A stretch of DNA of 64,000 bases, taken from contig NZ_JACHGT010000023.1 of the NCBI RefSeq assembly GCF_014202425.1, forward strand, positions 50,837 through 114,836. Direction: 5' to 3'. This stretch comes from Phytomonospora endophytica. Lineage in GTDB: Bacteria > Actinomycetota > Actinomycetes > Mycobacteriales > Micromonosporaceae. Below the pieces are notes generated by a model. The model made no database searches. It had not been told where the DNA came from and worked only from the letters and a program-made list of their open reading frames with translations. Position numbers and translations under genes: made by a program. Within the stretch, counting starts at the first letter, position 1. Each line of letters begins with the position of its first letter. Positions 1-9,500 of this stretch are shown in pieces.

Positions 1-1817
1 GCCCAGGGGACACGCGCGCCGGTGGTGTACAGCCTGGCCAGGTCGTGCACGGCGGTCCGGCGTTTCGTGCGGGGTGCGGCGTCGCGGCAGGTCTTTGCGG
101 CTTCGTCCGACAGGCGTTGGCAGGTGTCGGCGTCGATGTAGCCCTCGCCGAGGCCGGTGGCGTCGGCGACGACGCGCACCGATCCGGTGTGGACGTCGTC
201 GTGGGCCTTCCCGGTGAGGTGGGCGTCGATGCGTTCGGTGAGTTCGGTGCGGGTGGCGGCGGTGAAGCAGACGCGGTGTTCGTAGGTGCCGCGGCCGGTG
301 CCGGCGGTGAAGCAGACGTCGGCGAGGTCGAGGTCGGGGTGGGCGGCCAGGTGCCGGTGCAGGTCACCGATGGACGCGTGGAGTTCGGTGGCCGTGCGGG
401 CCGACAGGACCAGGATCTCCTCGCGCGGGTGGGTGTGGCGTTCTGCGGGGGCTGGGGCCTCTTCGACGAGGACGTGGCAGTTGGTGCCGCTGATGCCGAA
501 GGAGCTGACCCCGGCGCGCAGCGGGAACGGGCCGGTCCAGTCCTGGAGACGGTCGCTCGGGTGGACGGGGCTGTCGGCGAAGTCGATGCGCGGGTTGGGG
601 GTGGAGAAGTGCAGCGAGGGCGGGATGCTGCGGTGTTTGAGCATCAGCAGGGTCTTGAGCAGTCCGGTGATCCCGGCGGCGGCGTCGAGGTGCCCGACGT
701 TGGTCTTCACCGAGCCCAGGGCGCAGAACTGGCGCCGGTCGGTGTAGGCGGCGAAGGCCTCGGTGAGGCCGGTGATCTCCACCGGGTCGCCGAGGGCGGT
801 GGCGGTGCCGTGCGCCTCGATGTAGCTCACCGACAGCGGGTCGACGTTCGCGTCGCGCCAGGCGTCGCGGATGACCTCGGCCTGGGCGGCGGCGTTGGGG
901 GCGGTGATGCCGGCCGAGGCACCGTCCTGGTTCATCGCCCAGCCGCGGATCACGCCGTGCACGTGGTCGCCGTCGGCGATGGCCGCGGCGAGGGGCTTCA
1001 AGACCAGGGCGATGACGCCTTCTCCCCCGCCGGTGCCTTCGGCCTCACCGGAGAAGGCGCGGGTGCGCCCGGAGGGGGCTTCGATGCCGAAGCGGTGTTC
1101 GGCGTGCTCGGGCGGGATCAGCGTGACACGCACGCCGCCGGCCACGGCGGTGTCGACGACGCCGTCGCGCAGATCGCGGCAGGCCGTGATCACCGCCGCG
1201 AGCGAGGAGGAGCAGGCGGTGTCGACGAGCAGGGCGGGGCCGCGCAGGTCGAGGAAGTGGCTGATGCGGGAGGCGGCCACGGCGTGGGCGGTGCCCGCGG
1301 CGGCCATACCGGCCGCGGCCGGGTCGGTGGGCCGGTGTCCGGCGAGGTACAGGCCCGGGGACGCGCCCGAGGCGAGGTACACGCCGGTCCGGGTGCCGCG
1401 CAGCGCGTCGCCGCCGTATCCGGCGTCTTCGATGGAGGTCATCGCCGCGGCGAGGAACAGGCGCTGGTGGGGGTCCATCAGGGCCGCTTCACCGGGGGCG
1501 ATGGCGAAGCGTTCGGGGTCGAAGAGGTCGATGTGGTCGAGGTAGCCGTACGGGAGGGCCTGCCCGAGTGGTTCGCCCGCCGCTGCGGCCTTGAGTTCCC
1601 CCGCGTCGGCGCGGCGCCGCTCGGGGAACCCGCCGATGAGGTCGGCTCCGCCTTTCAGCGCGTTCCAGAACTCCTCGGGGCTCGCCGTGGGGCCTACGCG
1701 CGCCGACATCCCGATGACGGCCACGCCCTGCTCGCGCGGATCGGGTTCGGCCTCGGGGAGGTCGAAGCCGTCGCCGGCCATCTCGGCGAGCAGCCGGTCG
1801 AGGTTCACACCGTCCAC
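1..1817 (-). CDS. Modular polyketide synthase, ketosynthase part (cut by window edge)
   Basis: This gene would catalyse decarboxylative condensation of a malonyl unit onto an acyl chain. The reverse strand reads continuously to base 1. It shows an N-terminal VAVIGMSARV motif, DTACSSSLAA with the active-site Cys, EAHGTATALGDPVEI with the first catalytic His, and KTNVGHLDAAAGITGLLK with the second. Near base 1 it enters the post-KS linker (LARLYTTGARV), so further domains are probably outside the window. Two in-frame GTG starts are possible, at 1817 and 1808; both lie just after the acyltransferase stop at 1825, suggesting translational coupling. A separate acyltransferase next door hints that the KS protein may be loaded in trans, but this cannot be settled because the rest of the gene is missing. 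Confidence 0.92.
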   Translation of the reverse strand, partial: MDGVNLDRLLAEMAGDGFDLPEAEPDPREQGVAVIGMSARVGPTASPEEFWNALKGGADLIGGFPERRRADAGELKAAAAGEPLGQALPYGYLDHIDLFDPERFAIAPGEAALMDPHQRLFLAAAMTSIEDAGYGGDALRGTRTGVYLASGASPGLYLAGHRPTDPAAAGMAAAGTAHAVAASRISHFLDLRGPALLVDTACSSSLAAVITACRDLRDGVVDTAVAGGVRVTLIPPEHAEHRFGIEAPSGRTRAFSGEAEGTGGGEGVIALVLKPLAAAIADGDHVHGVIRGWAMNQDGASAGITAPNAAAQAEVIRDAWRDANVDPLSVSYIEAHGTATALGDPVEITGLTEAFAAYTDRRQFCALGSVKTNVGHLDAAAGITGLLKTLLMLKHRSIPPSLHFSTPNPRIDFADSPVHPSDRLQDWTGPFPLRAGVSSFGISGTNCHVLVEEAPAPAERHTHPREEILVLSARTATELHASIGDLHRHLAAHPDLDLADVCFTAGTGRGTYEHRVCFTAATRTELTERIDAHLTGKAHDDVHTGSVRVVADATGLGEGYIDADTCQRLSDEAAKTCRDAAPRTKRRTAVHDLARLYTTGARVPW

Positions 1818-1824
1818 CGGGGCC

Positions 1825-3078
1825 TCAGGGTCCGCTCGGGTCGAGCGCGGCGAAGACGTCGGCGGTGCGGGTGTCGCGCAGGAGTTCCTCGACGCGCACC
1901 CGGCGCTCCTCGGGCCGCACGCCCTTGGTCCGCAGGATGGTCAGCAGCAGGTCCATCGCCTCGCGCATCTCCTCGGTGGTGGCGGCGCGTTCTTCGCGGC
2001 CGAGGGCGGTGTTCATGCGCCGCAGCCGGTGGTAGGGCTTGACCACACCGGTGTCGTAGGCCTCGGCGTCGAAGTTGGTGTTGCGGGTGGCCGCCGCGAC
2101 GCCCAGGGCGCGGGAGACGAAGGGGAAGGTGGTGCGCTCGATCATGCGGTGGAGATCGGTGCGGCCCTGCTCCCGGTCGTAGGGGAAGGTGCGGATCTCG
2201 GAGTAGGTGTGCCGGCTGAACTTGGCCAGGGTGTCGCCGGGGCCGAGCTCGACGGCGTAGTTGAAGCCGTTCATGCGCAGGTAGGTCAGGTCGTCGACCC
2301 AGCGCACGGGTTCGACGACCTGCCGGGCGAGCAGGTCGGGGACCTCGGCGGCCGAACCGTAGGGACGGCCGGTCACGTTCGACAGGACCGGGATGCGCGG
2401 TTCGGCGATGGCGATGCCGGCCAGATCCTCCCGCAGCGCGGCGGCGACGGGTTCCATGAGCGCGCAGTGGAAGGGGACGCTGACGTTGAGGATCACCGCG
2501 CGCAGCCCGCGCTCCTCGGCGATCTCGTGCACGCGCAGGACGGCCGCGCGATGTCCGGCGACGACGATCTGCGTGTTGGAGTTGAGGTTGGAGACGCTGA
2601 CGACCTCGTGGGTCTCTTCGGCGACGGTGGCGCACAGGGCGGCGATCTCGGCGTGGTCGCGGGTGCGGATCGCCAGCATCAGGCCGCGTCCCTCGGGGAC
2701 GGCCTGCTGCATGTACTGGCCCCGGCGGCGGGCCAGGCGCACGGCGTCGGGGAAGGCGATCGCACCGGCGATGGTCAGCGCGGTGATCTCGCCGAGGCTG
2801 TGACCGGCGACGAGGTCGACGTCGAGATCCTCGCGTTCCATGAGGACGCGGAACTGGGCCATGCTGTGTGTGAGAATCGCCGGCTGGGTGTTCTCGGTGC
2901 GGGCGAGTTCGGCATTCGTCGACGCGAAACACAGTTGGCGCATATCGAGACCGAGAGCATCGCTGGCCTCTTGGAATGTGTCGTCGGCGACTTTTTCAGA
3001 AGCGCACAGGTCGCGTCCCATACCGACGTACTGCGCGCCCTGCCCCGAGCACAGCAAGGCTTTCTTGATCAATGACAT
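1825..3078 (-). CDS. Stand-alone malonyl-CoA acyltransferase (trans-AT type)
   Basis: It transfers malonyl from CoA to acyl carrier protein domains. The 417-residue protein has the acyltransferase signatures GQGAQYVGMG near the N-terminus, GHSLGE with the catalytic Ser, and VPFH, the pattern typical of malonyl rather than methylmalonyl specificity. About 100 residues follow the core domain (around NTNFDAEAYDTGVVKPYH), longer than FabD. A similar extension is known in FenF/ItuD-type discrete acyltransferases of hybrid NRPS-PKS clusters (recalled, not searched). I chose the start giving MSLIKKALLCSGQG, because earlier in-frame ATGs at 3093 and 3126 add sequence unlike the family. The gene is co-directional with the ketosynthase 8 to 17 bases downstream and divergent from the NRPS. 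Confidence 0.9.
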   Translation of the reverse strand: MSLIKKALLCSGQGAQYVGMGRDLCASEKVADDTFQEASDALGLDMRQLCFASTNAELARTENTQPAILTHSMAQFRVLMEREDLDVDLVAGHSLGEITALTIAGAIAFPDAVRLARRRGQYMQQAVPEGRGLMLAIRTRDHAEIAALCATVAEETHEVVSVSNLNSNTQIVVAGHRAAVLRVHEIAEERGLRAVILNVSVPFHCALMEPVAAALREDLAGIAIAEPRIPVLSNVTGRPYGSAAEVPDLLARQVVEPVRWVDDLTYLRMNGFNYAVELGPGDTLAKFSRHTYSEIRTFPYDREQGRTDLHRMIERTTFPFVSRALGVAAATRNTNFDAEAYDTGVVKPYHRLRRMNTALGREERAATTEEMREAMDLLLTILRTKGVRPEERRVRVEELLRDTRTADVFAALDPSGP

Positions 3079-3561
3079 GCGGGCTCGCGCCATCCCTTTC
3101 GGAGTCGAATGACCAGCGAGCAACACGACGGTTGCGACCTTTGGGCAAGGATCGCCAGGGCGCGTCCCACCAGTCGAGCGCGGCCTGCCTAGCTGGTGCG
3201 CTCATGATGTCCGATGCCGACAGTACGGGCATCGGTCGTTCAACCGATGTCCCGTGAACGCAAATCGGGCGTCCGGCGCCAACCACGCGAAGTACGAATT
3301 AGCCGTCGGGATCGCTAAATACGCCACCCTACAGTGGACAGTGCCTTTGGTGAATAGAATGCTGTGGCTAAACTCGTCTCGCACCGACCTTTTCGCGACC
3401 CGCCACGAGCGGTTTTCGGCGAACCCGCGGTGAACAATTCGCCAACGGTCGCGAGGAATTGACCGAGGCACCCGATCGCGATCATCATGGCCACCTCGGC
3501 CTTTACCCGCCGCGCCCTCTCCCCCGGCCCGCCCCTTCTTTGACGACCTTCGGAGCACACG
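3079..3561. promoter_or_regulatory. Divergent intergenic region between the acyltransferase and NRPS genes
   Basis: This stretch separates divergent genes and must hold both promoters. It has a more AT-rich patch. A possible rightward promoter is TTGGTG at 3347-3352 with TAAACT at 3369-3374, 16 bases apart. A GGAG ribosome-binding site sits at 3552-3555, six bases before the NRPS ATG. No operator palindrome is obvious. The promoter call is by eye only. Confidence 0.4.
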
Positions 3562-6500
3562 ATGTCGCAGCAGTTGGTCACCGCCCGCATCGACAACGTC
3601 GGCGACCTCTCGCCCCTGCAGGAGGGGATGCTGTTCCACGCACTGGCCGATCCCGGCGGAGGCGCCTACGTGGTGCAGCAGGTGTTCACCGCCGGCGACG
3701 CCGAGGGCCCTTTCGCGGTGGCCGATGTCGAGGCGGCCTTGGGCGGTCTGCCGGTGAAGCACGCGATCCTGCGCACGGCCTTCGTCGCCGAAGGACTGGA
3801 CCGTCCGCGCCAGGTGGTGCTGCGCGAGCGCGGAATCGGCTTCGCGGTGGTGGATCTGCGCACCGCCGGGCCCGCCGCCGCGCCGGCCGTCGACAGGTTC
3901 TTGACCGAGGACGTCGCCCGCGGCTTCGACCTCGCGCGCGATCCGCTGCTGCGGGTCACCGCGATCCGCACCGTCGACGACGAACGGGAACACGTGCGTC
4001 TGGTGTGGACCTACCACCACATCGTCCTCGACGGCTGGTCGCTGTCGACGTTGTTCGGTGACTTCCTGCGCTACCACCGCCTCGCCGCCGACGGCGCGAA
4101 CGCCTCCACGATCATCGCCCTCGCCGAACGGGAGCGCGGCGAGGCACCCGACTACGCCTCCTACGTCCGGCATCTGGCCGAACGGCCCACCCGCGCCTTC
4201 GAGAAGTACTGGCGGGAACTGCTCGCCGACTGCGGCGGCTCACCCGCGCCGCTGCCCGCGACCGCCGCGACGCTCCATGGCGGTGCCGGGAGGTTCACCG
4301 CGTCGAGCCGAAGCGGGCTGGCGCGGCGTTTGACCGAGGGGTTCTCCGCGCGGGGCGCGACCCTCGCCCACGTCGCCGAGGCGGCCTGGGGACTGGTGCT
4401 GTCACGGCAGACGGGAACACCCGATGTCGTGTTCGGCAAGGTCGTCTCCGGCCGCGACGTCGCCCTGCCCGGGGTGGAGCAGACCGTCGGGTTGTTCATC
4501 AACACCATCCCCGTGCGGGTCACCGTCGACGACACCGCGAGCGTGCACGGCCTCGTCGGCGAGGTCCGCGACCAGGCGATCGCCTCCGCCGAGCACGACC
4601 ACGGGTCCCTCGCCCGGGTGCAGACGCTGGCCGGGGTGGAAGGCCTGGTGTCGAGCCTGTTCGCGTTCGAGAACTTCCAGGTCGACGAGGGCGTCATCGA
4701 CGGCGGCGGCCTGTCCTTCGAGCGGGGCCGGGAGCAGACCGACTATCCGCTGACGATGACCGTGCAGCGCACCGGCGACGAGCTGGACCTCATCGTGCTG
4801 CACGACGAAGGCGTACTGGCGCGAGAGGACGCGCGGCGGTTGTCCGGGCGGTTGCTGGCGGTGCTGGAGGAGTTCGCCGCCGACGCCGAGCGGCCGCTGG
4901 TTGAGGTGTCGAGTCTTCTGCCGGGTGAGGCCGAGACGGTCGCGGGCGTCTGCGACGCGTCCTGTGTGGGCTATGCGCGTGATGGGTGGATCGGTGGCGT
5001 GTTCACCGGTGTCGTCGCCGAGCACGGTGAGCGTGTCGCGCTGGTCGCCGGTGATGAGCGTTTGACCTACCGGGAGCTGGCCGCGCGGGCAGGGCGGGTC
5101 GCCGAAAGCCTTGCGGGTGCGGGGATCGGGACCGGCGACGTCGTCGGGGTCACCGGACAGGCCGGGGTCGAGTTGTTCGTCGGGCTGCTCGGGGTCACGC
5201 TGTCCGGGGCGGGGTATGTGCCGATCGACGTCGACACCCCGGTGTCGCGTGCCGCGGCCGTCGCCGCCGACGCCGGTGTCGCGGCGGTCGTTGCCGCCGG
5301 TGGACGCGCGGTCGCTTTCGCGCGCGAACTCGCCGCGGATGCGCCGGTGTTCGATGTCGCGGTGGCGGTCGGTGGCGGGTACCGGCGTGCCGCAGTCGCC
5401 GGGGCGCCTGGTGGTGGTGATGTCGCCTATGTGATGTTCACATCGGGTACGACCGGTCGCCCTAAAGGCAGTGTCATCCCGCAGCGGGCGGTGCTGCGAC
5501 TGGTGTGCGGCAACCCCTCCCTGCCTTTGTCGTGCGATGACGTATTGATCCAGACCGGTTCGGTGGCCTTCGACGCCTCCACCTTCGAGATCTGGGGCAT
5601 GTGGCTCAACGGCGGCACCCTCGTCATCCCCGACCGCGAAGACCTCCTCCACCCGCAGCGCTTCGCCGCAATGGTCGCCGAGCATCGCGCGACGACGATG
5701 TGGCTGACGGTCTCGCTGTTCAACCAGATCGCCGTCGGCGACCCGGCCGCGTTCACCGGTCTCGACCACCTGCTCATCGGCGGTGAGGCCGTCAGCGCCG
5801 AGCACGTTCACCGCGTCTACGACGCCGTACCCTCGATCACGATCGTCAACGGCTACGGCCCCACCGAGAACACCACCTTCACCACGACTCACCCGATCCC
5901 CAGGGCCCGCACCCGCACCGTCCCGATTGGTCGGGCGATCGGTGGGACGAGCGTGGTCGTCCTCGACGGTGACCGCGTCTGCGGGATCGGGGAGGTCGGG
6001 GAACTGTGCGCCGGTGGCGACGGCCTGTCTACGGGCTATCTCGGGCTGCCCGAACTCACCGCCCAACGCTTCACCGACACCCCCTACGGTCGTCTCTACC
6101 GCACCGGGGACCGCGTCCGGCGCCTGGCCGACGGCACCATCGAATACCTCGGCCGCATCGATGACCAGCAGGTCAAGATCCGCGGCTACCGGATCGAACT
6201 CCCCGACATCGAAACCACACTGCGCCGACACCCCCACATCCGTGACGCGGTCGTCCTGCCCCACCGGGAGGCAGGGCGCGTGTCGGCCCTGGCCGCCTAC
6301 ATCGTCGCCGAGGGCGCCCTGGTCCCGGCCGACGTGCGGGCGTTTTTGTCGGCGAGCCTGCCCTCCTACATGGTCCCCGCCCACGTCATCGCGATCCCGT
6401 CGATCCCGTTGACCCGCAACGGGAAGATCGACCGCGCCGCCCTCCCCGCGCCGGTGCCCGTCGCGGCCGGTGCGGGCCCCGCGCCCGCCGATGAGGTCGA

Positions 6501-9500
6501 GGCGGTCGTGTGTGCGGCCTTCGCCGAGGTGCTCGGCCTGCCGGTGGTCGGTGTCCTCGACTCCTTCTTCGAACTCGGCGGCGACTCCATCAAAGCCATC
6601 CGCGTCGTCTCCCGCGTCCGCCAGGCCGGATACGACGTCGCCGTCGGCGCCGTCATGGCGGGGATGACACCGCGCGCGGTGGCCACACGCGTCGAACGGA
6701 AAGCCGTCAGCGCCTTCGAGCAGGGCGCCGTGACCGGAACGGTCGGCACGTGGCCGATCATCGAGGAGTTCTTCGCCTGGGACCTCACCGTTCCCGCCCA
6801 CTTCAACCAAGACATCCTCATCGACGTCGGCTACAGCGCCCCCGAACACGTCCGCTCCGCCCTGGATGCCGTGTGGGCTCACCACGACGCCCTCCGCGCG
6901 ATCGTGACCGACCGGACCCTTCACCTGCGCGACAACAAGGCCGCCTACGGCTTCGAGCACCACCAGGTGACCGACCCGGCCGAACTGGACCTGGCCGTCA
7001 ACTCCGTCGCCGACCGTTTGCACGCTTCGATGGATCTGGCGGGCGGGCCGCTGTTCCAGGCGGGCCTCGTGGTCGGCCCGGGCGGTTCGCGGTTGTTCCT
7101 GGCCGCCCACCACCTCGTCGTCGACGCCGTCTCCTGGCAGATCATCACCGACGACGTCCTCACCGGCATCCGCGACGCCCAAGCGAACCGCCCCATCAGA
7201 CTCGCGGAGAAGACCGCCTCCCTCCACGACTGGTCGGCGGCCCTGGACGAGCTGTCCGCGACGCTCGTCCCGGCCGAGCAGGCGTACTGGGACGCCGTCG
7301 ACGCCGCGGCCGCCGACGCGCACCTGACCGGAGGCGGCGAAGGCGGCATGTCGGTGCGAAAGATCGTGCTCGACCCCGCATCGACCGCTGATCTCGGGCG
7401 GGCCGCCACGGCCTATCACGCCTCGATGGAGGACGTCCTGCTCGCCGGTCTTGCGATCAGCGTCCAGGGGCCCGACCGGATCGCGATCCGCCTGGAACGC
7501 CACGGCCGGACCGGGCACGACGCGCTGCCGCCGGTGGATCGCACGGTCGGCTGGTTCACCACCATGTTCCCCATCGTCCTGCACCACCACACCGACCCCG
7601 CCGAAGCCCTCATCACCACCAAGGAAACCCTGCGAACCGTCCCCCACGACGGCATCGGCTACGGCCTGCGCCCCGGCGGATACGCCAACATCACCGCCTC
7701 GGTGACCTTCAACTACCTCGCCGAGCAGGACACCCGCGAGACCGAAGGCTTCGGCGCCACGGTCTTCGCACGCACCGGGACGCCCTCCCACCCCGGCAAC
7801 CGTCACCTCACCGGCCTCGCCGTCAACGCCATGGTCACAGACGGGCGGCTGGTCATCGTCTTGAGCGCCGAGGCCGCCACCCTCACCGAGGCCGAACTGT
7901 CCCGTCTCGCCGACCGCTACCGGCGCGGTCTCCAGACCTTGACCGGCGAAGCGGGCCGCCCGCGCCGCAAGACCCCCTCCGACCACCCGGTCGCCGTCGG
8001 CCTCTCCCGCGACGACCTGGCCCGCATCGAGGCCCGCCATCCGCGGCTCGACGAGATCACCGATCTGACGCCTCTCCAGGAGGGGATGCTGTTCCACGGC
8101 CTGGAAGACGCCGCGAGCGGCGCCTACGTGGTCCAGCAGGTCTTCGTCGCCGCCGACGAGAACGGACCTTTCGATGTCGACGCCGTCGAGACGGCCCTGC
8201 ACGCGTTGGGGCGGCAGCATCCGATGTTGCGGACGGCCTTCGTCGCCGAGGGCCTGGACCGTCCACGCCAGGTCGTCCTTCGCGACCGGGAGATCGGCTT
8301 CACCACCGTCGACCTACGCCACGACTCCACCACCACCATCGACGACGTGCTCGCCGCAGAAGTCACCCGCGGATTCGACCTCACCCACGACCCACTCCTG
8401 CGCGTCACCGCCATCCACTCGGCCGACAACGGTCGCGACGTCCTGCGCCTGGCATGGACCTACCACCACATCATCCTCGACGGCTGGTCACTGTCCACAC
8501 TCTTCGGCGACTTCCTGCGGCTCTACCGTGCTGCCACCCAAGGACGCGAAGACGCGGGAACCCCGGGCGCGCCCGCCTTCTCCGCCTACGTCGGCCATGT
8601 CGCCCGACGCGACACCGCCGCCTTCGACGCCTACTGGTCGCGCCTCCTCGACGGCTACGACACCGGCGCCGGGCTGGCCACGGCCGCACCCGTGGCCGAA
8701 CGCGAAGGCCGGGGCGTGGGGCGCATAGCCGTGTCGAGCACCGGCGGACTCGCGCGCCGGCTGACCGAGGCCTACGCGCCGCGCGGCGTCACCTTGAGCC
8801 ACATCACCGAGGCCGCCTGGGGCCTGATCCTGGCGCGGGCATGCGGGACCGATGACGTCGTGTTCGGCAAGGTCGTCTCCGGCCGCGACGCCCCCATCCC
8901 CGGCATCGACAAGACCGTCGGGCTGTTCATCAACACCATCCCCGTCCGCGTCCACACCCCACCCGGCACCACCGTCACCGCACTCCTCGAAGCCGTCCGC
9001 GACCAGGCACTCGCCTCCGCCGAGCACGACCACGGATCCCTCGCCCGCATCCAGCGCGCGCTACCCGTGGAAGGCCTGATCCAATCCCTCTTCGCCTTCG
9101 AGAACTACCACGTCGAAGCGGGCACCATCCATGGCGGCGGCCTCACCTTCGAACGCGGCCGGGAAGAAGAAACGAACTACCCCGTCAACCTCGTCGTCCA
9201 GCAAGACAGCGATGAGCTCGCCTTCAGCGTCCTCTACGACCGCCGCGCGCTCGCACGGTCCGATGTGGACCGGGTGCTCGCCCGGATCCTGTACTTCCTC
9301 GATGCTGTGGCCGACGGCGCCGACAGGTCGCTGGGCCAGGTCGCGTCCCTACCGCCGACCGAGGAACAGACGGTGCGCGAAGGCTTCAACCAGACCGCGC
9401 TGGACTATCGGCCGGAGATGACCGCCGTCAGCCTTTTCCTGGACGGTGTGCGCGCACATCCTGAGCGGACGGCGCTGGTGTGGGGCGAGCGGTCGATGAC

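Noticed and set aside
45..2042. Long plus-strand open frame opposite the ketosynthase and acyltransferase
   Set aside because: Its translation is Gly/Arg/Val-rich with no domain, while the reverse strand shows unmistakable KS and AT motifs.
4402..8220. 1272-codon reverse-strand frame inside the NRPS
   Set aside because: It is opposite fully recognisable NRPS domains; the length is an effect of high GC.
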